Position numbers and translations under genes: made by a program
The notes under the pieces: model-generated
Databases searched by the model: none
What the model was told of the DNA's origin: nothing
Seen by the model: only the letters and a program-made list of their open reading frames with translations
Shown: positions 24,579 through 31,847 of the stretch, one piece after another
Layout of the letters: each line of letters opens with the position of its first letter
How positions within the stretch are numbered: position 1 is the stretch's first letter
Assembly: GCA_902794115.1 (NCBI GenBank)
Contig: CADBGD010000009.1
Coordinates: 1 to 33,780, forward strand
Source: Oscillospiraceae bacterium
Lineage (GTDB): Bacteria; Bacillota; Clostridia; Saccharofermentanales; Saccharofermentanaceae
Length of the DNA: 33,780 bases
Direction: 5' to 3'

Positions 24579-24806
24579 ATGGAATTATTAACTACAATGG
24601 CCAAGTCTTTGGTCAACCATCCTGAGGATGTATCCGTAAAGAAGTCCGAGAGAGGCAACACTGTTGTTCTCGAGCTTGTTGTTAACCCGGAAGATATGGG
24701 TAAGGTCATCGGTAAGGGCGGCCGCCGTGCTCAGGCGATCCGTTCCATCATGAAGGCCAAGTATCTTCGTGAAGGCAAGCGTGTCATCGTAGACATCGTC
24801 GGATGA
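24579..24806 (+). CDS. khpA: KH-domain RNA-binding protein KhpA
   Basis: A 75-residue single KH-domain protein (YlqC/UPF0109) that partners with KhpB in RNA binding and affects cell elongation in Gram-positives. The GxxG loop lies in VIGKGGRRAQAIRSIMKA. The start at 24579 gives the family's normal N-terminus (helix ELLTTMAKSLVNHPEDVSV); starting at 24597 would remove it. Its ATGA overlap couples it to rimM. ylqD, present at this place in Bacillus, is absent. Confidence 0.92.
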   Translation: MELLTTMAKSLVNHPEDVSVKKSERGNTVVLELVVNPEDMGKVIGKGGRRAQAIRSIMKAKYLREGKRVIVDIVG

Positions 24807-25327
24807 AAGATTATCTGATCATCGGAAAAATCGGCGGCGCACATGGCGTCCGCGGGGAAGTGCGCGTTACTCCCCTGACGGACGATGTGCGTCGCTTTTC
24901 TAAACTCAAAGAATGCCTGATCTTAGATGAGAAAGAGAACCTCAAGGGAAGTAAGAAGGTCCAGTCGGCCCGGATCGATGACAGCCGTACCCTTCTGAAA
25001 TTTGAGGACGTCAATGACAGAGATGAGGCGGCAAAATGGAACGGCTTCTTTATCGGGGTGACCCGGGATAATGCCGTCAAGCTTCCGAAGGACCGGTTTT
25101 TTATTGCCGATCTGATCGGACTTACTGTAGTGGACAGCGAGCGCGGGGATCTGGGAAAGATCTTCGATATCACGAATTCCGGCGCCAGCGACATCATTAT
25201 CGTGAAGAGAAAGGGGAAGAACGAGCTTCTGATCCCTTATCTGAAGACTGTCGTTACAAAGGTGGATCTGGATGAGGGAAAGATGTATGTGACCCTTCCG
25301 GAAGGCCTTTATGAGATCTATGAGTGA
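24803..25327 (+). CDS. rimM: 16S rRNA processing protein RimM
   Basis: A 174-residue 30S maturation factor that binds S19. The N-terminal domain begins with IGKIGGAHGVRGEVRV, the family signature, and the C-terminal PRC-barrel half contains FFIADLIGLTVVD and ELLIPYLKTVV. It overlaps khpA by 4 nt and lies 9 nt before trmD, matching the conserved rpsP-khpA-rimM-trmD order. Confidence 0.96.
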   Translation: MKDYLIIGKIGGAHGVRGEVRVTPLTDDVRRFSKLKECLILDEKENLKGSKKVQSARIDDSRTLLKFEDVNDRDEAAKWNGFFIGVTRDNAVKLPKDRFFIADLIGLTVVDSERGDLGKIFDITNSGASDIIIVKRKGKNELLIPYLKTVVTKVDLDEGKMYVTLPEGLYEIYE

Positions 25328-25336
25328 GGCCTGAAG

Positions 25337-26116
25337 ATGAAGTTTTCGGTTCTGACGCTTTTCCCGAAACAGGTAAAGGACTTTCTCTCGGAGAGTATTC
25401 TCGGCCGGGCGGAAGAAAAGGGCATATTGTCCGTGGAAGCCGTGGATATCCGGGATTTCTCCGGTAACCGGTATGGAAAAGTAGATGATACGCTTTTTGG
25501 TGGCGGCACCGGCATGCTGATGCAGTGCGAGCCGGTCTACCAGGCCTTTTCCTCGCTTTATGATGCGAAGACGGAAGAAAAGCCCCACTGTATCTTTATG
25601 AGTCCGAAAGGACAGGTCCTGACCCAGAAAAAGGCCAGAGAGCTTTCCAAGTATGATCACCTGGTGATCCTTTGCGGGCATTACGAAGGGATCGATCAGC
25701 GGGTCCTCGATGAGATCGTGGACGAAGATCTGTCTATCGGCGATTATGTGCTGACAGGCGGTGAAGTAGCGGCCTGCGTGGTCATCGATTGCATTTCCCG
25801 TATGATCGACGGCGTGCTTCCGAATTCTGAAGCCTATGAGGAAGAATCCCATATGCAGGGATACTTAGAGGCGCCGCAGTATACGAAGCCGAATATCTGG
25901 CACGATCGGAAAGTGCCGGAAGTGATGCTTTCCGGAAACCATGCCAAGATCAAGGAATGGAAGCGCATTCACGGTCTCTATGACACATGGAAGCGCCGTC
26001 CCGATATGATGGAAAAACTGGAAATCTCATCTGAAGACTGGAAAAAGATCCTTCAGATAGAAAGAGAACAGAAGGAAGAGAGGAAGAATGATATTCCTTC
26101 TGTGAAATCAGAGTGA
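25337..26116 (+). CDS. trmD: tRNA (guanine-N1)-methyltransferase TrmD
   Basis: A 259-residue SPOUT methyltransferase that makes m1G37 in tRNAs, preventing frameshifting. Diagnostic segments are FGGGTGMLMQCEPVY, LCGHYEGIDQRV (the knot) and SIGDYVLTGGE. The C-terminal helical domain (LSGNHAKIKEW) is complete. The length is typical. Confidence 0.97.
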   Translation: MKFSVLTLFPKQVKDFLSESILGRAEEKGILSVEAVDIRDFSGNRYGKVDDTLFGGGTGMLMQCEPVYQAFSSLYDAKTEEKPHCIFMSPKGQVLTQKKARELSKYDHLVILCGHYEGIDQRVLDEIVDEDLSIGDYVLTGGEVAACVVIDCISRMIDGVLPNSEAYEEESHMQGYLEAPQYTKPNIWHDRKVPEVMLSGNHAKIKEWKRIHGLYDTWKRRPDMMEKLEISSEDWKKILQIEREQKEERKNDIPSVKSE

Positions 26117-26147
26117 CAGAATGGATTAGCAGCTGAGGTTTAGCAAT

Positions 26148-26789
26148 ATGAGAATCGAAGTGGAAAATGATCAGGTCCGTGCCCGTAAAAAGCAGGAGTA
26201 TGAAGATCTGGTTGCAGAGAAAGAAAAAGAAGGGCTTGAGGCTCGCCTTGAAAAAATCAGTGTTTTTGGAGCGAATGTTTTCGGCATACTGGTCATGCTT
26301 ATTATGGCGGCGATCTCTTATCCTTTGTTTGTGGTAGTCAATGGATCTGACTCCTTAGATCCGGACAGGATTTTTGGTTTTCCCGGCCATGTCGGACTGC
26401 TTCTCTTCTTATTGCTTTACGCAGTATCGATATTTGTTCATGAGTTTATTCATGGATTCTTCTGGCATTTTCCCTGTAAAAAGAAGTGGGGGAGTATCGA
26501 TTTCGGATTTAACCCGAAGAATATCACCCCTTACTGCCATTGCTGCGAAGCGTTAAGTGTTCCGGTATATTTCTGGGGGGCGATTGCGCCAACACTGATC
26601 CTAGGAGTGCTTCCAATCATCATCGGAATCTTCTCCGGGATTTTATTCCTCGTGACACTCGGCGTGGTCGGTGTCGTCGGCGGATGCGGAGATATTCTGG
26701 TCATCTGGACCCTTAGAAAACACAAAGATTGCCAGCTATTCGACCATCCTTATGAGGTCGGATATGCGTATTTTGTGAAAAAACAGTAG
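26148..26789 (+). CDS. DUF3267-like membrane zinc metalloprotease (putative)
   Basis: A 213-residue protein. Residues 1-40 are charged and helical, followed by about four to five membrane helices. HEFIH at His98-His102 matches the zinc-binding HExxH motif and sits in a membrane segment (YAVSIFVHEFIHGFFWHF), as in DUF3267/intramembrane zincin families. A possible third ligand is Asp182 in GGCGDILVIW. Such proteins are predicted peptidases without known substrates. The ribosome binding site is weak (TGAGGT). It interrupts the usual trmD-rplS neighbourhood, and rplS behind it has a separate promoter. Confidence 0.75.
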   Translation: MRIEVENDQVRARKKQEYEDLVAEKEKEGLEARLEKISVFGANVFGILVMLIMAAISYPLFVVVNGSDSLDPDRIFGFPGHVGLLLFLLLYAVSIFVHEFIHGFFWHFPCKKKWGSIDFGFNPKNITPYCHCCEALSVPVYFWGAIAPTLILGVLPIIIGIFSGILFLVTLGVVGVVGGCGDILVIWTLRKHKDCQLFDHPYEVGYAYFVKKQ

Positions 26790-26816
26790 AAATACTTGAT
26801 TTTTCAGGAAAAACAC

Positions 26817-26845
26817 TTGCATCTGAAAATTCGTTATGGTAATAT
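26817..26845 (+). promoter_or_regulatory. rplS promoter
   Basis: TTGCAT (26817-26822), a 17-nt spacer and TAATAT (26840-26845) lie 70 nt before the rplS ATG, leaving room for a transcribed leader. Confidence 0.8.
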
Positions 26846-26851
26846 TTAACG

Positions 26852-26915
26852 GCTAAAAGGGATGGTCCGCTGCGTGATCCCGCATGAACATCTATCGGAA
26901 GAGGAGGAAAAGCAT
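26852..26915 (+). promoter_or_regulatory. Candidate L19 autoregulatory mRNA leader
   Basis: The 64-nt leader contains two mutually exclusive pairings. GGGAT (26859-26863) can pair with ATCCC (26877-26881), or TGCG (26871-26874) with CGCA (26881-26884). An L19 leader family is described in Firmicutes upstream of rplS. The assignment rests on position and foldability, not on a covariance-model match. Confidence 0.45.
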
Positions 26916-27269
26916 ATGGATTTAGTTAAAGCAGTCGAGCAGGATAATCTGCGTAATAGCTATTCCGAGGTCGAGATCGGTGATCTGGTAAAGGCTCATC
27001 TGAAGATCAAGGAAGGTTCCCGTGAGCGTATCCAGGTATTTGAAGGCTATGTGATTGCACGTAAGGGCGGCGGTCTTTCTGAGACCATGACAATTCGCCG
27101 TCTCTCCTATGGAGTTGGTGTTGAGCGTGTTTTACCCGTTCATTCTCCTAACATTGATAAGATTGAGATCGTCCGTAAGGGCCGTGTAAGAAGAGCGAAG
27201 CTGTATTACCTGCGTAACCGTGTCGGTAAGGCAGCCAGAATTACTGAGAAGCTTTCTTCTAAGAAGTAA
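26916..27269 (+). CDS. rplS: 50S ribosomal protein L19
   Basis: A 117-residue ribosomal protein at the 30S-50S interface. [41 protein letters not shown] and [15 protein letters not shown] are characteristic. GAGGAGGAAA fixes the ATG at 26916; in-frame codons from 26862 belong to the leader. A strong terminator follows, so it is probably monocistronic. Confidence 0.98.
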   Translation: MDLVKAVEQDNLRNSYSEVEIGDLVKAHLKIKEGSRERIQVFEGYVIARKGGGLSETMTIRRLSYGVGVERVLPVHSPNIDKIEIVRKGRVRRAKLYYLRNRVGKAARITEKLSSKK

Positions 27270-27294
27270 TTCGGTTTCACAACTGGAAAACATG

Positions 27295-27329
27295 AGAAGG
27301 TGTCTTTTTAAGACACCTTCTTTTTTTAT
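27295..27329 (+). terminator. Terminator after rplS
   Basis: A 12-bp perfect stem (27295-27306 with 27310-27321) closes a 3-nt loop and is followed by seven or more T. Confidence 0.95.
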
Positions 27330-27374
27330 TGCGTATGATGCTTTCATTTATCGAAGAAACCCCATACAGTGCAT

Positions 27375-27418
27375 TTCCCGAAGAAAAAGAAGAAAGACCA
27401 TCTTTCGATGGCCATTTC
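27375..27418 (-). terminator. Terminator of the M1 peptidase gene (reverse strand)
   Basis: On the - strand, GGCCATC and GATGGTC (one G-T pair) close the tetraloop GAAA, with a further GAAA/TTTC extension after a one-base bulge. A T-rich tract (complement of 27375-27395) follows. It lies about 30 nt after the stop codon. Confidence 0.7.
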
Positions 27419-27450
27419 AACTTGGAGGGGGTATGAAAAAATATAGAGGG

Positions 27451-29112
27451 TTATTCAAAGTGATGGAGATAGACCGTAAACAATTCTTCAAAGTCACCGT
27501 ATTCTTTCCAGAAAAGCTGGAATGCATCCGGAGTGACTTCCGAGAAAGCAAAGGTCTGAACATAGTCTTTTAAGGCGCGGGAGAAAGTTTCCGGTCCAAG
27601 ATCGTTATAGATGTGATAGATCATGGCCGCACCTTTATCATAGATTTCGTAGTAAGTTTCTTCTTCGTTCTTCGAGATGAAATCATAAAGAGAAAGATTC
27701 ATATCGACAGGGAAGGGGTTTTCCAACTGATGGTTATATTCGGCATACACGGTCTCGTCAATGTTCTTACATCTCTCCAGAGGCGTGTAGGACGTATCGT
27801 CAATTCCCATGGCATCCAGGAAGTAACCTTCCATAAACCGGCACATGCCTTCATCGATCCAGTGATAACGGATCTCGTCATTGCCGACAATGCCGTAGAA
27901 CCACTGATGGGCGATTTCATGCGTGACACTTTTACTTAACTGCGTCACTTCAAAAAGCACATTTCTTCTCAGATCCTCATCGGTGACCGTCTCGTGTGTG
28001 TCTGCAGGTTCCGAATCCCCGGAAGCCTGATCCCGCTCTTTAATCTTTTCCTTTAATTCTTCTAATGTGATCCGTTCATAGTAAAGATCAAAAGCATCAT
28101 CTGTCGCTTCCCCGGCAGAGATCATGACCAGTCCCGGATACTCCATTCCGCCGATTCCGCTGGCTTGAGGAGATAATACGAGATTCAGGGTGTCGTAAGG
28201 GTAGCCGCCCAGTTTTTCGCTATAGAAGGCCAGAGATTTCTTGGCGATCTCCATAGCGTGAGCCGCAGCGGCAGCATCTTCCTGAAGATAGAACACATTT
28301 ACATTTATGTTCATGACCGTATCACTTAGGACCTGACAATCTTTTATGATCGAAAGGGCGAAGTCACGGACATCTTTTGCCACATATACACCGTCGGTCA
28401 AAGTGCCGGTAGAGGCGATCCGGTATCCGTCCGGAACTTCAACAGATACGTTGAAATCAGAGATTTTGGTATAGAAAGCATCGCCCAGATCCACATAAGG
28501 TTCTAGAAGCCATTTGCCGTTTTCAAACTGTGCCGGGGTCACGATCATGTTTCCCAGATTGTAGGTGTTGTCGGTATAGCCGAAACGGTTCTTCAGATTC
28601 GGGACATTTACCGTGTATTCCATATGGATCGCGGAAGTGCCGTCTTTTTCCAGTGTAGCCGGAAGAGAAAGGGAATATACCGTTCCTTCCACCTGATTGA
28701 GAGTGCATTCCTGACCGTTGACCGTGACTTTGTTCATAGTGACTTTTCCGCCGCTCCGGTCAAAATAGTTCGGGATCAGGTTGAAATAGATCTCGGAAAG
28801 GGCCTCGCCGCTGTCGTTGATATAGGTCAGATCCTGGATGACATCTACAGAATGCTCGGTATCATTCAGTTTCATCTTGATATCGTACTGGTTCTTCGTG
28901 GAAGAAGTATTCATAAGCCGCTCGATCTTCGGGACCGGAGTCGGAAGAGGTGTGCTCGGAGAAGGGTCTTCCAAAGGATCGATCGTTAATACGGTGGATT
29001 CTGTGGCACCGGTGATCTTGGTGGACTCTTTCGTGTTGTAGGTCTTTGATTTACAAGCTGTTCCGGAGAGGATGATCGATGTGATAAGTAATGTGATGAT
29101 TGTCTTTTTCAT
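27451..29112 (-). CDS. M1-family zinc metallopeptidase, lipoprotein-like
   Basis: A 553-residue exported protein. The N-terminus (MKKTIITLLITSIILSGTAC) is a signal peptide ending in a Cys near residue 20. The lipobox is imperfect (GTAC), so membrane anchoring is probable, not proven. A Thr/Ser/Pro linker leads to an M1 aminopeptidase fold: GIGGMEYPG stands in the place of the GAMEN exopeptidase loop. The zinc site is HEIAH at His398-His402 with Glu421, exactly 18 residues between (WIDEGM). The ATG at 29112 follows ACGGAGACA on the - strand. It lies between rplS and rbgA on the opposite strand, a place where many Firmicutes carry a signal peptidase gene. The likely role is peptide trimming outside the cell. 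Confidence 0.88.
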   Translation of the reverse strand: MKKTIITLLITSIILSGTACKSKTYNTKESTKITGATESTVLTIDPLEDPSPSTPLPTPVPKIERLMNTSSTKNQYDIKMKLNDTEHSVDVIQDLTYINDSGEALSEIYFNLIPNYFDRSGGKVTMNKVTVNGQECTLNQVEGTVYSLSLPATLEKDGTSAIHMEYTVNVPNLKNRFGYTDNTYNLGNMIVTPAQFENGKWLLEPYVDLGDAFYTKISDFNVSVEVPDGYRIASTGTLTDGVYVAKDVRDFALSIIKDCQVLSDTVMNINVNVFYLQEDAAAAAHAMEIAKKSLAFYSEKLGGYPYDTLNLVLSPQASGIGGMEYPGLVMISAGEATDDAFDLYYERITLEELKEKIKERDQASGDSEPADTHETVTDEDLRRNVLFEVTQLSKSVTHEIAHQWFYGIVGNDEIRYHWIDEGMCRFMEGYFLDAMGIDDTSYTPLERCKNIDETVYAEYNHQLENPFPVDMNLSLYDFISKNEEETYYEIYDKGAAMIYHIYNDLGPETFSRALKDYVQTFAFSEVTPDAFQLFWKEYGDFEELFTVYLHHFE

Positions 29113-29189
29113 TGTCTCCGTTCCTTTCTCTTTGCTGATGTTCACATTGTACTTTTCTTTCTTCCGGATTTACCTTTCTAATCCGTCAT

Positions 29190-29220
29190 CTGACAGATAT
29201 GTCACTTACTATGCTATAAT
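29190..29220 (+). promoter_or_regulatory. Promoter of the rbgA-rnhB-yraN operon
   Basis: An extended -10 TGCTATAAT (TG 29212-29213, perfect TATAAT 29215-29220) lies 45 nt before the rbgA ATG. CTGACA (29190-29195) could be a -35 box, but its 19-nt spacing is long. No other promoter was seen up to 32676. Confidence 0.65.
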
Positions 29221-29265
29221 TGAGAAGTTGAAAAATGCCTTCATTTCAAGATAAGGAGTGCTGAC

Positions 29266-30159
29266 ATGCCTGAAAATAAAGGAAATATCAACTGGTTTCC
29301 GGGTCACATGCGAAAGGCCCTCAATGAGATCAGTGATAAGCTGAAATATGTAGATGTGGTCTTTGAGACCGTGGATGCCCGCATTCCGATCTCCAGCCGC
29401 AACCCGGAACTGGATCAGCTGGTGGCGAAAAAACCCCGTATTCTGGTACTGAATAAAGCCGACCTGGCCGATGAAACGGTGACACAGTCCTGGCTTTCTT
29501 TCTATAAAGAGAAGAATATCCCGGCTGTGGCCATCGATGCCTCCCATAAAAAGGGTCTGGACAAGCTTCGGAATCTGGCCGTGGAGCTTTGTTCCGATGT
29601 GCTTTCCAAGGCGGAAGCAAAGGGACGGATGGGAAGACCTGTACGTGCCATGGTCGTTGGTGTTCCGAACTCCGGTAAATCCACTCTGATCAATGGCCTT
29701 TGTAACCGGAAGATCGCCGTAACCGGAGATATGCCCGGTGTGACCCGTGACTTTAAATGGGCCAGATCTGACGGACAGCTGGAACTGATGGATATGCCGG
29801 GCGTGCTGTGGCCGAGACTGGGCACACAGAGAAATCAGCTGGTACTGACCTTGACCGGTGCGGTAAAGGTGGAAGTCGTGGATGTGGTTGATGTGGCCTA
29901 TTCCGGCATGCTCCTTCTTGAGGAGCTCTATCCGGATGAACTGTATACCAGATATAAGCTGGCGCCGAAGGAATCCGAGGACTATATCGAAGAAGATTAC
30001 GAGCGGTTTGAGCAGGCGGCGAGAAATATGGGATGTATCCTTTCCGGCGGAAGGATCAACGATGAGCGCTTTGCCAAGCTGTTCCTGGATGATTTCCGCA
30101 ATATCCGCATCGGCCGGATCTCTCTGGAGACACCGGAATATAAGAAGAAAGAGAAATAG
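29266..30159 (+). CDS. rbgA: Ribosome biogenesis GTPase RbgA (YlqF)
   Basis: A 297-residue circularly permuted GTPase needed for late 50S assembly. The permuted order is visible: G4 NKAD at residues 63-66 comes before G1 GVPNSGKST at about 132-140, then GVTRDF and G3 DMPGV. The N-terminal NWFPGHMRKAL is the family signature. AAGGAG precedes the ATG. It opens the operon with rnhB 11 nt downstream. Confidence 0.96.
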   Translation: MPENKGNINWFPGHMRKALNEISDKLKYVDVVFETVDARIPISSRNPELDQLVAKKPRILVLNKADLADETVTQSWLSFYKEKNIPAVAIDASHKKGLDKLRNLAVELCSDVLSKAEAKGRMGRPVRAMVVGVPNSGKSTLINGLCNRKIAVTGDMPGVTRDFKWARSDGQLELMDMPGVLWPRLGTQRNQLVLTLTGAVKVEVVDVVDVAYSGMLLLEELYPDELYTRYKLAPKESEDYIEEDYERFEQAARNMGCILSGGRINDERFAKLFLDDFRNIRIGRISLETPEYKKKEK

Positions 30160-30170
30160 GAGACGGACTC

Positions 30171-30800
30171 ATGACACGGGAAGAGAAACTTATCGAGAAA
30201 TACGAGGTTATGTCCGCTTTCGAAAAAGAATGCGCGGCAGAAGGACAGAGTGTGTGCTGCGGCATTGATGAGGCGGGAAGAGGTCCGCTGGCGGGTCCTG
30301 TTGTGGCGGCTGCCTGCATCCTGGATCCGGATGTGCCGATCTATGGACTGGATGATTCTAAAAAGCTTTCTCCGAAGAAGAGAGATGCGCTTTACGACGA
30401 GATTATGGCGAAGGCCAAGGCTTTCTGTGTGATCCGTGTGGAGCCGGAAGAAATCGACCGGATCAATATCCTGGAAGCCACGAAAAATGCCATGCGTGCC
30501 GCGGTGAAGGGCCTTTCCATCACACCGGACGTGCTTCTGATCGATGCCGTGAACCTGACCGGTACCGGCATTCCGGTAAAGCCGATCATTAAAGGTGATG
30601 CAAAAAGTAATTCCATAGCGGCGGCGTCGATCCTGGCCAAGGTTTCCCGAGACCGGATCATGGAAGAATACGATAAAGAATATCCGGGATACGGATTTGC
30701 CCAGCACAAGGGATATGGCACCGCTGCCCATTACGCGGCGATCCATGAACTTGGGATCTCTCCGATCCACCGGATGAGTTTTCTGAAGAAAATGCACTGA
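30171..30800 (+). CDS. rnhB: Ribonuclease HII
   Basis: A 209-residue enzyme that removes ribonucleotides from DNA. The catalytic GIDEAGRGPLAGPVVAAA carries Asp33 and Glu34, with DDSKKLSPKKR and Asp125 in LLIDAVNLTG; SIAAASILAKVSRDR is also typical. AGGAGA precedes the ATG. In many Firmicutes rbgA-rnhB-yraN are consecutive. Here three extra genes separate rnhB from yraN. Confidence 0.96.
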   Translation: MTREEKLIEKYEVMSAFEKECAAEGQSVCCGIDEAGRGPLAGPVVAAACILDPDVPIYGLDDSKKLSPKKRDALYDEIMAKAKAFCVIRVEPEEIDRINILEATKNAMRAAVKGLSITPDVLLIDAVNLTGTGIPVKPIIKGDAKSNSIAAASILAKVSRDRIMEEYDKEYPGYGFAQHKGYGTAAHYAAIHELGISPIHRMSFLKKMH

Positions 30801-30816
30801 GAAAGATACGGACTGT

Positions 30817-31587
30817 ATGAGTGAGAGTGTGAGTAAACAGTGTTTTCAAGTCAAACTGGCAGATGAGATCTTCCAGATCGAGTGTATGCATTCCGATACA
30901 AAAGAGTTTCTTTCGGAATACCTGGCTGAGGAAGAAAGTATATCTTTGCATACTGTTTCTGTGGGGCCGGATGATATCCTTTTTGAAAAAGAGCGATCCC
31001 GTATGTCCGCCGAAGCGGAAGGACGCGAGGTGATCCAATGGTCGGATGCGTATCTCGAAAAACTGGCGGTCTATAGAAAAATCGCAGAGATCCTTCCCGG
31101 GCTTGACGGCATTCTCTATCACGGTTCCGTGGTGGCTGTCGACGGAAAAGGATATCTTTTTACCGCAGTCAGCGGGACAGGAAAATCCACACATACGAGA
31201 CTCTGGCGTGAATACCTGGGGGAGCGGGCCGTCATGATCAATGACGACAAGCCCCTGATCTGCATCAAAGACGGGGAAGTGCGTGTATATGGCACACCGT
31301 GGGACGGAAAGCACCATTTGAGTATGAATGCCTCAGTACCGCTGGTTTCGATCGTGGATCTGGAGCGGGGAGAAAAAAACCATATAGAGAAAGTGGATCC
31401 CATGGCGATCTATCCGCTTCTTTTGCAGCAGATGTACCGGCCGAAAGATCCGGCTGCGTTGGCGCAGTCACTCAAGATTCTCGATCAGCTCATGAAACAA
31501 GTGCATTTCTATCGGCTAAAGTGTAATATGGATATAGAGGCAGCCAAGGTTGCCTTCGATACTTTGGGAAGTGAGGAAACAAAATGA
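30817..31587 (+). CDS. HPr-kinase-like protein (HprK-related kinase), possible peptide-tailoring kinase
   Basis: A 256-residue protein. Residues about 1-95 form a domain I do not recognise. The second half resembles the HPr kinase core: His102 in YHGSVV, Walker A AVSGTGKS at 117-124 followed by THTRLW, and the acidic pair Asp143-Asp144 in MINDDKPLI, corresponding to the ADD segment of HprK. Full HprK is about 310 residues with a different N-terminal domain and its phosphorylase loop, so this is not ordinary HprK. HprK-like kinases of this size tailor lasso peptides (PadeK and ThcoK type) by phosphorylating the precursor. The start lies 16 nt after rnhB with a weak binding site. The stop overlaps the next start (ATGA). 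Function is inferred from fold and neighbours. Confidence 0.75.
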   Translation: MSESVSKQCFQVKLADEIFQIECMHSDTKEFLSEYLAEEESISLHTVSVGPDDILFEKERSRMSAEAEGREVIQWSDAYLEKLAVYRKIAEILPGLDGILYHGSVVAVDGKGYLFTAVSGTGKSTHTRLWREYLGERAVMINDDKPLICIKDGEVRVYGTPWDGKHHLSMNASVPLVSIVDLERGEKNHIEKVDPMAIYPLLLQQMYRPKDPAALAQSLKILDQLMKQVHFYRLKCNMDIEAAKVAFDTLGSEETK

Positions 31588-31847
31588 AACTGAAAGAAGG
31601 ATTCATTCCCCATATGGTAGAAGACGAGATGATGATCGTCGGCACCGGTTCGTCCGGATTTAACGGCGTCGTCCGCACCAACAAGACCGGTGCGTTTATC
31701 GTCGAAAAACTCAAAGAAGAGACGACCCGCCAGGAGATATTGGATGCCATGATCGAGCATTATGAAGGTGCTTCCTTAGAACTCATGGAAAGAGATCTGG
31801 ATAGGATGCTGGTACAGCTTTTGGATATCGGAGCCCTGGATGGATAA
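31584..31847 (+). CDS. PqqD-like small protein (putative peptide-recognition element)
   Basis: An 87-residue protein that fits the PqqD/RRE pattern. An N-terminal beta region (FIPHMVEDEMMIVGTG) leads into a winged-helix part with NKTGAFIVEKLKEETTRQEIL (as in the LNxTGxxIWxLLDG-like PqqD core) and a C-terminal helix pair ending LLDIGAL. PqqD-type proteins bind leader peptides and present them to modifying enzymes in RiPP synthesis. It is translationally coupled to the kinase before it (ATGA) and overlaps the peptidase-like gene after it by 8 nt. No precursor peptide is visible near it. Confidence 0.72.
   Translation: MKLKEGFIPHMVEDEMMIVGTGSSGFNGVVRTNKTGAFIVEKLKEETTRQEILDAMIEHYEGASLELMERDLDRMLVQLLDIGALDG

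Noticed and set aside
24535-24591. An 18-codon ORF starting right after AAGGAGG before khpA
   Set aside because: The spacing of 1 nt between the binding site and the ATG is too short, the frame contains the hairpin, and its peptide has no recognisable features. It remains a possible upstream ORF.
24923-25852. A 309-codon open frame on the - strand across rimM and trmD
   Set aside because: It runs antisense through two conserved overlapping-operon genes and its composition is that of a shadow frame.
27220-27573. A + strand open frame across the rplS end and into the reverse-strand peptidase gene
   Set aside because: It runs through the rplS coding end, the terminator hairpin and the antisense of a conserved gene. 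The 120-nt gap 27330-27450 otherwise holds only the reverse-strand terminator.
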